A program made the translations under genes and the position numbers. From NCBI GenBank assembly GCA_002733645.1, contig NVWL01000001.1:62001-126000 (forward strand): 64,000 nt of DNA, in the 5' to 3' direction. The notes under the pieces are model-generated. The model did no database searches and was not told the DNA's origin. It saw only the letters and a list, made by a program, of their open reading frames with translations. This stretch comes from Oceanobacter sp. GTDB taxonomy: Bacteria; Pseudomonadota; Gammaproteobacteria; Pseudomonadales; Oceanobacteraceae. This document shows positions 7,593-15,958 of the stretch, piece by piece. The stretch's first letter is position 1. Each line of letters opens with the position of its first letter.

Positions 7593-9031
7593 TAATGCTC
7601 TCCGTCAAATACAGGAACAACGGGGGCTGGGTATGTCTCTAGGTGTTTTATTCCGCTTTGGTGAGCCAGTACGTCATCCAAAGTAACGAGATTGAGTTCG
7701 GGGCACCATTGTCGAATATGTGTTAATTCAGGATCATATTGATGTAACTGCTTATTTAAATCGAATTGGCGCTGAGGGCGCGCATCATGGCCAACGCCTG
7801 CAATATAAGCCCAGTTGCCATAATTACTGGCCACATCAAAATCAATTAAATGCATCTCAAACCAGCGTGCGCCTAAACGCCAATCCAGTTTTAATTGATG
7901 AATAAAATAACTCGCCATGTTTTGCCGTAAGCGATTAGAAACAAAACCGGTTTGTTGTAGTTCGCGTAACCCTGCGTCAATCATAGGAACGCCTGTCGTG
8001 GCATGCCACCATGCTTGCCATCGCTCCTCGTTGAACTGACTACCGTGTGCTTTTCTTTGTAGTCCGCCTTCCGAAAAGAGTGCGGCGCCAAAATCGTGCT
8101 TGGGGTTGATCATTGAACTACGTAAAGACCAATGAAAATACTCGCGCCATAGAAGCTCAAATTTAAGCCAGTAGGAGTGCTCATCGCTGCCATATACGGC
8201 TTCGTATTGCAGGATTTCATGCCAGACATAACGTGCAGATAAACAGCCCCAAGCAAGGTAAGCACTGAGATGGCTGCTTGAGGCGTGTTCCATAGGACGA
8301 TCAATTAAGTCATTGCGAGTACGTTTGTAATGACTGATGGCTCGTTGTTCCCAGAGGTAATGTTTTAACCATTGTTTGCCACCTCGTTCGCCGCCGGATA
8401 AAACGAGAGGTGGGCAGTGTTCTTGATCTGGCCAGGCAATAGGGGAGTATAAGTTTAGTAATTGCTCATGCAGTGCCAATACGGGGGTGTCGATACTTTT
8501 GGCAACTTGCCAATGCCGTGGTGATTTCTCTACGCACTTTCTAAACGCGGTGAATGTACTTGGAAAGTCTGTGAGTAAATCATCACACTGAGCGCTCGAA
8601 AACAGCGTTTGCGCATCATAGGTTGTCATTGAAATCACGGAGGGTGAATCAGGAATCGTTAAATTACGTATCTGGTTTAAAGTATCGCGCTCTTCAGGCG
8701 CTTGGGGCTGGCTAGTAATAAGATGGATATTGTAGTCTTTGAGTTCATTAAATAGCTGTGCAAATACCTTTGCCGGATCACCGGAATACATATGGAAATT
8801 GATGGTCTGATCTTCGAGTTGGCGATGCAGGTCAATGAGTGCGGCTCTTAAAAAATGTGCTTTAGCTGTGGCGAGCCGAGTCATACCAAGGGCATCTTCT
8901 TGCAACCAAATTTCTGGCAAAATGTAGACAACTGATAGGGGCCCACACTCAGGTGCTTGAGCCAGTGCGAGGCGAAAGCCTTCGTTGTCGTGCAGTCGTA
9001 AGTCATTTCGTAACCAGAGGATTTGAGTCAT
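7592..9031 (-). CDS. Cryptochrome DASH
   Basis: 479 residues with the DASH-type order: N-terminal antenna-binding Rossmann domain (ILWLRNDLRLHDN at residues 4-16), linker, then FAD domain with GGERGGKQWLKHYLWE, HLSAYLAWGCLSARYVW, LLWREYFHW and ASNYGNWAYIAGVG. The flavin-proximal Asn and electron-transfer Trp are retained. Cry-DASH proteins bind FAD and usually MTHF, repair CPDs mainly in single-stranded DNA and may have signalling roles (family knowledge). One base is shared with each neighbour (stop/start overlaps at 9031 and 7592), so translation is probably coupled within the four-gene operon. Confidence 0.92.
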   Translation of the reverse strand: MTQILWLRNDLRLHDNEGFRLALAQAPECGPLSVVYILPEIWLQEDALGMTRLATAKAHFLRAALIDLHRQLEDQTINFHMYSGDPAKVFAQLFNELKDYNIHLITSQPQAPEERDTLNQIRNLTIPDSPSVISMTTYDAQTLFSSAQCDDLLTDFPSTFTAFRKCVEKSPRHWQVAKSIDTPVLALHEQLLNLYSPIAWPDQEHCPPLVLSGGERGGKQWLKHYLWEQRAISHYKRTRNDLIDRPMEHASSSHLSAYLAWGCLSARYVWHEILQYEAVYGSDEHSYWLKFELLWREYFHWSLRSSMINPKHDFGAALFSEGGLQRKAHGSQFNEERWQAWWHATTGVPMIDAGLRELQQTGFVSNRLRQNMASYFIHQLKLDWRLGARWFEMHLIDFDVASNYGNWAYIAGVGHDARPQRQFDLNKQLHQYDPELTHIRQWCPELNLVTLDDVLAHQSGIKHLETYPAPVVPVFDGEH

Positions 9032-9240
9032 TAAAATTCATCCTCCACGCTACCGGCGGCACATAAATTCGCTGAAGCCGTGTTTGAGTATTTTGTACTG
9101 CTTACCTTAGCGGCATATTTGCAGCGCACCGAGCAATATTTAACGTTATCCCAATCGCGTGCCCATTTACGTCGCCAGCAAAAAGAGAGTTGGCAGTGTT
9201 CGCAAATTTTTTTAGGTTGAAGTAATTTTTTGTGAGTCAT
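9031..9240 (-). CDS. DUF2256 zinc-finger-like small protein
   Basis: 69 residues. It matches the DUF2256 pattern: [16 protein letters not shown] followed by [12 protein letters not shown], giving two Cys pairs (CxxC and CxxxC) that could bind one zinc. The core occupies residues 10-45 and the tail is low-complexity. DUF2256 genes recur beside cryptochromes and photolyases, but no biochemical role is established. It overlaps the DASH gene by one base and lies 32 bp after the FeS photolyase gene. Confidence 0.85.
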   Translation of the reverse strand: MTHKKLLQPKKICEHCQLSFCWRRKWARDWDNVKYCSVRCKYAAKVSSTKYSNTASANLCAAGSVEDEF

Positions 9241-9272
9241 GTAAACACCTTAGAGTTAATTATCATGGAGCC

Positions 9273-10817
9273 TTACAGCTCGTTTAGATGTTCAAGTAGG
9301 TGGTTTGAGCGGGCAATAATGGCGTCACGTTTGTTGCTATCCATGCGCTCGAAATTACGATAAATCATGCTCATTCTCTGATTTTTGGCAAAGGTGTCTT
9401 TGTGGCGATGGATGAAATTCCAATACAAGCTATTAAATGGGCAGCTGTCTTCATCAGTGGCTGTTTTAACTTGGTATTCACATCCTTTGCAGTAATCAGA
9501 CATTTTGTTGATGTAATTGCCTGAGGCCGCGTAGGGTTTACTGCCTAAGTACCCTTCATCAGCATGCAGTACCATACCCAATGTATTTGGCAGCTCGACC
9601 CACTCATAAGCATCGGCATAAACGGCTAAATACCATTCGCATACCGCTTCAGGAGCAAGGCCTGCGATGAGTGAAAAATTACCGGTGATCATGAGTCGTT
9701 GAATGTGATGTGCGTAGGCGTTGTTGAAGGTGTTTTTGAAACTGTCCGCCATGCAAGCCATTCGAGTTTTACCTGTCCAGAAGTAACTCGGTAATTCTCT
9801 TGTGTGATTTAGGTTGTTCGCTTTGGCATAACTCGGCATTTTTAACCAATAAATTCCACGCACATACTCACGCCAGCCAATCACTTGGCGGATAAATCCT
9901 TCGGCAGCATTTAATGGAATATGTCCTGTTTTATAGGCTTTTTCTACGTCGTCACATACTTCTTTTGCCGTCAGTAATCCACAGTTTATATAGGGCGAAA
10001 GTAGACTATGAAATAGGCGGCTTTCGTCTTTGACCATAGCGTCTTGATAATCACCAAAGTAAGGCAGCCCATGCTTAACAAAGTAACGAAGAGCCTGAAT
10101 GGCTTGTTCTCGTGTGGTGGCCCAGTGAAAATTCTCAAGTGAATTCGGATGCTCGGGTAGATGCTCAGAGAAATGGGTGTGGACTAATGTCAGCACATCT
10201 TTATCTATTTGATCGCGTTTAAAATCGGGTGGAGACGGCAACGGTGGATCGCCTTTCCAACGTTTACGATTATCGGCATCGAAATTCCATTGATCACCTT
10301 CAGGTTGGCCTTCTTCTGTCATTAAATAGCCGGTTTTACGGCGCATTTCTCGATAAAAGTACTCCATGCGTAATTGCTTGCGGCCATCTGCCCAGTCGGC
10401 AAATTCAGAGGTGGTGCAGATAAAACGATCATCGCCATAAATCTCGACAGGCACCCCAAGCGTTTTTCGCCACTGGAGGTCCATCTGATGTTGCAAACGG
10501 TATTCGCCGCACTGAGTCATTATTAGTGCTTCTGGGAAAAGGTCTTCTACAGATTTCTCAAGAATAGCGATTAGACTTTGTTCGTGTCGTTCTGGATCGA
10601 AGGAGTAATAATCCACTTGCCAACCCTGTTGGCGAAGTTCGGCACAAAAATGACGCATAGCACTGAAGATAAGGGCAATTTTTTGAGGATGGTGGGGCAC
10701 ATAGGTGGCTTCTTCCATCACTTCAGCCATGATGAGGCAATCTTGGGCTGGGTCGAGTACACGCAAGCTGGCCAGAGTCAGGGTGAGTTGATCCCCTAAT
10801 ATCAATCCTATTTTCAT
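9273..10817 (-). CDS. Iron-sulfur bacterial cryptochrome/photolyase (PhrB/CryB-like)
   Basis: 514 residues, FeS-BCP class. It starts MKIGLILGDQLTL, the typical N-terminus of the class. Four Cys placed as the [4Fe-4S] ligands of Agrobacterium PhrB are visible: one in RMACMADSF, two in YCKGCEY and one in DSCPFN. The region HHIQRLMITGNFSLIAG and the AYEWVELPNTLGM element belong to the FAD domain. Members repair (6-4) photoproducts or act as light-responsive regulators (PhrB, CryB); which applies here cannot be decided. First gene of the four-gene operon; the tandem 11-bp repeats lie 25-46 bases before its ATG. Confidence 0.93.
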   Translation of the reverse strand: MKIGLILGDQLTLTLASLRVLDPAQDCLIMAEVMEEATYVPHHPQKIALIFSAMRHFCAELRQQGWQVDYYSFDPERHEQSLIAILEKSVEDLFPEALIMTQCGEYRLQHQMDLQWRKTLGVPVEIYGDDRFICTTSEFADWADGRKQLRMEYFYREMRRKTGYLMTEEGQPEGDQWNFDADNRKRWKGDPPLPSPPDFKRDQIDKDVLTLVHTHFSEHLPEHPNSLENFHWATTREQAIQALRYFVKHGLPYFGDYQDAMVKDESRLFHSLLSPYINCGLLTAKEVCDDVEKAYKTGHIPLNAAEGFIRQVIGWREYVRGIYWLKMPSYAKANNLNHTRELPSYFWTGKTRMACMADSFKNTFNNAYAHHIQRLMITGNFSLIAGLAPEAVCEWYLAVYADAYEWVELPNTLGMVLHADEGYLGSKPYAASGNYINKMSDYCKGCEYQVKTATDEDSCPFNSLYWNFIHRHKDTFAKNQRMSMIYRNFERMDSNKRDAIIARSNHLLEHLNEL

Positions 10818-10831
10818 ATCTATACGTTTTG

Positions 10832-10863
10832 ATTATGTATGGTATAGGTATTGTATAGGTATT
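10832..10863 (-). promoter_or_regulatory. Promoter/operator of the photolyase operon with perfect 11-bp tandem repeat
   Basis: GTATAGGTATT occurs twice back to back (10842-10852 and 10853-10863, plus strand). Read on the coding strand this is CCTATACAATA CCTATACCATA followed by a -10-like CATAAT (10832-10837). The repeat would cover the -35/spacer region, as expected for an operator of a DNA-distorting or repressing regulator. The site at 522-543 has the same period, core (TATAC-N-ATA) and downstream CATAAT. The remaining sequence to 11110 holds a CTAGGTG/CACCCTAG inverted repeat (about 10986-11012) and no gene. Confidence 0.55.
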
Positions 10864-11110
10864 TTGAGGTGGTATCTATGCTTGAGTCTGGATCACATCC
10901 TCCAATATGCGACAGATATGGTGGGAGATTTAGTCATTTTTCGTGAGGCTTACAAACAAAAATAGGCGGTAAATGAGACGAATCTAGGTGCATATCAGCC
11001 AGTCACCCTAGATATTGGCCTTTCAATGAAGATCGAGGTTGCGGAACTTCGACAGAGCCATATGCTATTACCCCAGTAGATTCTCATATCAATGTGATTA
11101 AGGCGTGATT

Positions 11111-12388
11111 ATGTCCTCAGGTAGCCCGACAGATTTTCAAGTAATGAGTGCTGACGATATTAAACAAGTGGCGGTGATTGGTGCCGGTACGATGGGACGA
11201 GGAATTGCCATCTCGTTTGCCAATGCAGGTATTGCTGTGACCCTACTTGATCTTAATGAAGAGGTGCGTACGCAAGCGGTCAGCTATATAGAAGGCATTT
11301 ATGCCGGTATGGTTAAGCGCGAACGGATCACACAAGACAATGCCGATGCGTGTTTGCAGCGTTTTACTACCACGGGCGAGTACGCAGATATTTCTCAGGC
11401 AGACCTTGTGGTGGAAGCGGTATATGAGAACCTTGATCTTAAAAAGAGCATCTTCCGCGAGCTGGATAAGGTCATGAAGCCAGACGCTATTTTAGCGACG
11501 AATACCTCTTATTTAGATATTGATGCCATCGCTGCGGAAACCACCCGCCCGAGCCAAGTGCTGGGCCTGCACTTCTTCAGCCCGGCGCACATTATGAAGT
11601 TGCTTGAAATCGTTCGTGGTGAAAAAACAGACCCTGCCATACTGGCGATTACAGAAGCGCTTGGTGCCAAAATAGGCAAAGTAGCCGTGGTTGCAGGCAA
11701 CTGTCACGGTTTTATTGGCAATCGCATGTTAGAACCTTATGTTTTCCAGTCGCGTCGCTTGTTATTAGAAGGTGCGCTGCCTAAGCAAGTGGATAATGCA
11801 CTACAACGTTGGGGCATGGCCATGGGGCCGTTCCGTATGTATGACGTGGTGGGAATTGATTTGGAATGGCGGGCGCGTCAAATGTCGGATAAAAAACTCG
11901 ACGTTGGCTCTGCCGCCGAGATGAATGTGCGCTTAGATGATCGTCTGTGTGAGATGGAACGTTTTGGTCAAAAGAACGGCCAGGGGTATTACCGCTATGA
12001 GGCGGGTAGCCGCGAAGCTTTAGTCGATGAATCTGTTGAAGCCTTAGTGGTCGAAGTATCAGAGGGTGCTGGCTTTACACGCCGTGAAATTACCGACGAA
12101 GAAATTAGCGAACGCTGCATTTTGGCCTTGGTAAATGAAGGCGCAAAAATATTAGACGAAGGCTTTGCGCGCAACAGTGCCGATATTGATAAAGTCTACC
12201 TTAATGGTTATGGCTTTCCGAAAGAACGTGGCGGCCCAATGGCTTATGCCGATGAGCGTGGTTTGAGCGATATCCTTAAGAAAATTGAAGGCTTTGAAAA
12301 AGACCAAGGCAGTATTTGGCAGCCATCAGCCTTATTGAAAAAGCTTGCCGCCGAAGGTAGTAAGTTTTCAGACATTACTAATAAATAA
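11111..12388 (+). CDS. 3-hydroxyacyl-CoA dehydrogenase (stand-alone, FadB C-terminal-like)
   Basis: About 425 residues. It should oxidise L-3-hydroxyacyl-CoA to 3-ketoacyl-CoA with NAD+. The N-terminal NAD domain has IGAGTMGRG and the catalytic region has GLHFFSPAHIMKLLEIVRG and AGNCHGFIGNRML. Two C-terminal helical 3HCDH domains follow, the second with YGFPKERGGPM. The crotonase half of FadB/FadJ is absent, so hydration must come from another protein. I prefer the ATG at 11111 (AAGG seven bases upstream) over the GTG two codons earlier. First gene of the catabolic cluster and probably co-transcribed with the acyl-CoA dehydrogenase 43 bp downstream. Confidence 0.9.
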   Translation: MSSGSPTDFQVMSADDIKQVAVIGAGTMGRGIAISFANAGIAVTLLDLNEEVRTQAVSYIEGIYAGMVKRERITQDNADACLQRFTTTGEYADISQADLVVEAVYENLDLKKSIFRELDKVMKPDAILATNTSYLDIDAIAAETTRPSQVLGLHFFSPAHIMKLLEIVRGEKTDPAILAITEALGAKIGKVAVVAGNCHGFIGNRMLEPYVFQSRRLLLEGALPKQVDNALQRWGMAMGPFRMYDVVGIDLEWRARQMSDKKLDVGSAAEMNVRLDDRLCEMERFGQKNGQGYYRYEAGSREALVDESVEALVVEVSEGAGFTRREITDEEISERCILALVNEGAKILDEGFARNSADIDKVYLNGYGFPKERGGPMAYADERGLSDILKKIEGFEKDQGSIWQPSALLKKLAAEGSKFSDITNK

Positions 12389-12431
12389 AAAATATTAATG
12401 CAGAAAAAAATAGAGACCGGAGTTAAAACCC

Positions 12432-14231
12432 ATGACAGCCTTTAAAGCGCCATTACGTGACATGCGTTTTGCAATGCACGAAGTACTCAACACAACCGCG
12501 CACTATCAGAACCTTGGTCGTGACGATTTAACCGCTGAAATTATTGATGCGGTTTTAGAAGAGGGTGCAAAGTTTAACGAAGGCGTGGTTGCTCCGCTGA
12601 ATCGCAGTGGCGATGAAGAAGGCATCGTATTTAAAAACGGCGAAATCAAAACCCCTGAAGGCTTTATTGATGCCTATCAGCAGTTTTGTGATAACGGTTG
12701 GGCTTCCATGACGGGCAGTGAAGACTTTGGCGGCCAAGGGCTGCCTTTATCGTTAGCCGCTCCCTTTCACGAAATGATGATGGCGGCGAATTTATCATTC
12801 CGCGTGTATTCTGGTCTGACCGAAGGTGCCGTATTAGCGCTAACCAAACACGGCAGTGACGAATTAAAAACAGGTTATTTGCCGAAGCTTATTTCTGGTG
12901 AATGGGCGGGCACTATGTGCTTGACCGAGCCTCACGCCGGGACGGATTTAGCACTGTTGCGCACGAAGGCCGAACCGCAAGCGGATGGCTCGTACGCTGT
13001 GAGTGGCACCAAAATATTCATCAGTGGCGGCGAGCAAGATATGTCGTCAAACATTGTTCATTTGGTATTAGCGCGTTTACCAGATGCACCCGCGGGCGTG
13101 AAAGGTATTTCGTTATTTTTAGTACCCAAATTTTTACCGGATACCAATGGCGACCCGGGTGAACGTAATCCTGCCGTGTGTGGTTCGGTGGAACATAAAA
13201 TGGGTATTAAAGCCGCAGCGACGTGTGTGATGAATTTCGATAACGCCAAAGGTTGGTTAATCGGCCAAGAAAACCGAGGCTTGGCCTGCATGTTTACCAT
13301 GATGAACGACGCGCGTTTTCAGGTCGGCTTGCAAGGCTTGGGCATCGCTGAAATGGCTTATCAAGGTGCGGTGGAATACGCACTGGATCGTTTACAGTCA
13401 CGTTCACTTAGCGGCCCTAAAAATCCGGATAAAGTCGCTGACCCGATCATCGTTCATCCAGATGTGCGTCGCATGTTGTTAACGCAAAAAACCTTAGTGG
13501 AAGGTTGTCGCTTACTCGCCTATGAAGCCGCACAAGCGTTAGATAACGAAGAGCATCACCCAGACTCGGACGTGCGTAAAACGGCGGGTGTTCGTGCTGC
13601 GTTATTAATTCCTGTAGTGAAATCTTTCCTAACCGACATGAGCGCCGAAGCGGCTAACTTGGGTATGCAGGTGTATGGCGGACACGGTTTTATTCGTGAG
13701 TGGGGTATGGAACAGCTGGTACGCGATGGCCGTATTACGCAGATTTATGAAGGCACTAACGGCATTCAAGCGCTTGATTTATTGCGTCGTAAAGTGATGG
13801 GCGATCAAGGGTTAGAGCTTGCTCGTTTGCAAGATGAAATTGATGCCTTCTGTGAAGCGAATGATCTGAGTGAAGGTTTGCGTTCTACTATAGCTTCGTT
13901 AAATTCAGTGAATGCGCATTGGCGTAAGCTGGCAAAAGACATTATTGCTCGTGGTACTGAAAACCCAGAAGACATTGGTGGTTGTGCAACGGACTTCTTA
14001 AGCTTCTCATCGTACGCATTACTCGCTTATGGCTGGGCTCGTATGGCTGTGGTAGCGAAACAGAAATTAGAAGAGGGCGCAGGCGATAGCGATTTTTATA
14101 ATGCCAAAATCGCTTCTGCGCGTTTTTACATTGAGCGTATTTTACCGCGTGCCGAGATGCATCGTCAGGTATTAGAAACGCCGGTGGATACTTTATTTGG
14201 CCTAACCGCTGAGCAGTTTGTTCGCACTTAA
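12432..14231 (+). CDS. Acyl-CoA dehydrogenase (FadE/DmdC-like, paralogue)
   Basis: 599 residues, same architecture as the protein at 566-2335 and similar along its whole length: KAPLRDMRFAM at the start, CLTEPHAGTDLALLRTK in the middle, IYEGTNGIQALDLLRRK with the presumed catalytic Glu near residue 440. It carries a longer loop (DTNGDPGE) absent from the paralogue. It should introduce the 2,3 double bond into an acyl-CoA. Its position right after a hydroxyacyl-CoA dehydrogenase, and ahead of alcohol and aldehyde dehydrogenases, suggests breakdown of an alcohol- or aldehyde-derived acyl chain (inference). The ATG is preceded by GGAGTT. Confidence 0.92.
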   Translation: MTAFKAPLRDMRFAMHEVLNTTAHYQNLGRDDLTAEIIDAVLEEGAKFNEGVVAPLNRSGDEEGIVFKNGEIKTPEGFIDAYQQFCDNGWASMTGSEDFGGQGLPLSLAAPFHEMMMAANLSFRVYSGLTEGAVLALTKHGSDELKTGYLPKLISGEWAGTMCLTEPHAGTDLALLRTKAEPQADGSYAVSGTKIFISGGEQDMSSNIVHLVLARLPDAPAGVKGISLFLVPKFLPDTNGDPGERNPAVCGSVEHKMGIKAAATCVMNFDNAKGWLIGQENRGLACMFTMMNDARFQVGLQGLGIAEMAYQGAVEYALDRLQSRSLSGPKNPDKVADPIIVHPDVRRMLLTQKTLVEGCRLLAYEAAQALDNEEHHPDSDVRKTAGVRAALLIPVVKSFLTDMSAEAANLGMQVYGGHGFIREWGMEQLVRDGRITQIYEGTNGIQALDLLRRKVMGDQGLELARLQDEIDAFCEANDLSEGLRSTIASLNSVNAHWRKLAKDIIARGTENPEDIGGCATDFLSFSSYALLAYGWARMAVVAKQKLEEGAGDSDFYNAKIASARFYIERILPRAEMHRQVLETPVDTLFGLTAEQFVRT

Positions 14232-14298
14232 TTTTGTGCTGAATAAACATATGAAATAGTGGTTACACCGAGTCAGGTTGCAGAAGGAAAATAACAAA

Positions 14299-15462
14299 AT
14301 GAATGCATTTACGTTCAGCACAACCCGAACCATCATTAACGAGATTGGTAGTGCACGCCGCATCGCGCAATTGTGCGAAGAACAAGGTGCGCGCAGCGTC
14401 ATGCTGGTGACGGACCCAGGCATTATCGCCGTTGGTTTGCTTGAACAGGTTGTGCCTGGATTTAAAAACTTAGGTCTCCAACTGACAGTTTTTAAAGATG
14501 TTGAAGCCGACCCATCTGATAAAACTGTTGAAGAAGCGACACGTCAGGCGCGTGCGGCGAAGGCGGATTTTGTGATTGGCTTTGGTGGTGGTAGCTCAAT
14601 GGACGTGGCCAAGTTGGTGGCTTTGTTGGCTCACCCTGAATGCAAGCAACCCTTAAGCAGCATGTATGGCGTGGGTAACGCACGCGGGGTGCGCTTGCCG
14701 CTCATGCAAGTGCCTACCACCGCAGGCACAGGCTCCGAAGTGACACCCATTGCGATTGTGACCACAGGCGAAACCACCAAAGCCGGTGTGGTCTCGCCAG
14801 TGTTGCAGCCAGACATTGCTTTGCTGGACGCTGATTTAACCAAAGGCTTGCCACCACACGTGACAGCAGCCACGGGCATTGATGCCATGGTGCACGCGAT
14901 TGAAGCCTACACCAGCGCCATCAAGAAAAACCCTGTATCGGATTTGCTCGCCAAAGAAGCGTTACGTTTGCTCTCGACCAACTTAATGACCGCCGTTACC
15001 GATGGCAATGACTTGGACGCGCGCAGCAATATGTTGCTTGGCGCTTTATACGCTGGGCAAGCCTTTGCTAATGCGCCGGTGGCGGCGGTTCATGCCCTTG
15101 CATACCCGCTAGGTGGGCACTATCACATCCCGCACGGACTGAGTAATTCACTGGTATTGCCACAGGTGATGCGTTTTAACGCACCAAGTTGCGCCGAGTT
15201 ATACGCTGAATTAGCGCCGTCGATTATGGGAAGTGACGCACCATCTGGTTCTGCAACTGAGATCACAGACGCACTCATTTCGTGGCTAGAAACACGTATT
15301 AAAGAGGCTGGTTTACAAACACAATTGCGTCAGTGTGGTATCACCGAAGAGGCGTTACCTATGCTCGCCAGTGAAGCCATGAAGCAAGAGCGCCTGTTGA
15401 TGAATAACCCGCGTGAGGTTACTGAAGCTGATGCGTTGGCGATTTACACCGCTGCTTTTTAA
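14299..15462 (+). CDS. Iron-containing alcohol dehydrogenase
   Basis: 387 residues, group III (Fe-dependent) alcohol dehydrogenase. The NAD-binding GFGGGSSMDVAK and the PTTAGTGSEVTP segment are clear. The metal ligands fit D and H in GIDAMVHAIEAY and two His in AVHALAYPLGGHYHIPHG. It probably interconverts a primary alcohol and its aldehyde, substrate unknown. An in-frame TTG lies seven codons upstream, but the ATG at 14299 has AGAAGGAAA at correct spacing and is the better start. Together with the aldehyde dehydrogenase at 15959 it could convert an alcohol to an acid. Confidence 0.92.
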   Translation: MNAFTFSTTRTIINEIGSARRIAQLCEEQGARSVMLVTDPGIIAVGLLEQVVPGFKNLGLQLTVFKDVEADPSDKTVEEATRQARAAKADFVIGFGGGSSMDVAKLVALLAHPECKQPLSSMYGVGNARGVRLPLMQVPTTAGTGSEVTPIAIVTTGETTKAGVVSPVLQPDIALLDADLTKGLPPHVTAATGIDAMVHAIEAYTSAIKKNPVSDLLAKEALRLLSTNLMTAVTDGNDLDARSNMLLGALYAGQAFANAPVAAVHALAYPLGGHYHIPHGLSNSLVLPQVMRFNAPSCAELYAELAPSIMGSDAPSGSATEITDALISWLETRIKEAGLQTQLRQCGITEEALPMLASEAMKQERLLMNNPREVTEADALAIYTAAF

Positions 15463-15522
15463 TTTAGCTGCGTTTAATCTAACTGCTTTTAATCCAGCTT
15501 TTTGATTTAGGAATGTTAAAAA

Positions 15523-15957
15523 ATGAGTTCAGAAAAACCCATTAACCGCAGTGACTACAAACAGTTTTCACCCATTGTTACGCGCTGGATGGACAACGAT
15601 ATTTACGGTCATGTGAATAATGTGACCTACTACTCTTATTTTGATAGCGCAGTAAATCGCTACTTAATTGACGAAGGTGGCTTAGATATTCACGACGCAC
15701 CGATTGTTGGTTTTGTAGTGAATTCGCATTGTAATTATCTGGCACCCATTGCCTACCCAGATGCTATTGAAGTGGGTTTGCGCGTGAATAAATTAGGCAA
15801 TAGTTCCGTGACTTATGGCGTCGCTATTTTTAAAAAAGGCGAAGAAACTGCCTGCGCCTATGGCGATTTTATTCACGTATTTGTGGAACGTGCGGCGAAT
15901 AAATCCGTCCCAATCCCTGAATCCATTCGCAATGCTCTTGAGAAACTGGTGATTTAA
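15523..15957 (+). CDS. 4HBT-family acyl-CoA thioesterase (hot-dog fold)
   Basis: 144 residues, single hot-dog domain of the YbgC/4-hydroxybenzoyl-CoA thioesterase type. The catalytic-loop pattern WMDNDIYGHVNNVTYYSYFD contains the conserved Asp and His-Val-Asn-Asn. A predicted cytoplasmic enzyme releasing CoA from an acyl-CoA. AGGA precedes the start. One base separates it from the aldehyde dehydrogenase gene, indicating tight co-expression. Confidence 0.88.
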   Translation: MSSEKPINRSDYKQFSPIVTRWMDNDIYGHVNNVTYYSYFDSAVNRYLIDEGGLDIHDAPIVGFVVNSHCNYLAPIAYPDAIEVGLRVNKLGNSSVTYGVAIFKKGEETACAYGDFIHVFVERAANKSVPIPESIRNALEKLVI

Positions 15958-15958
15958 C

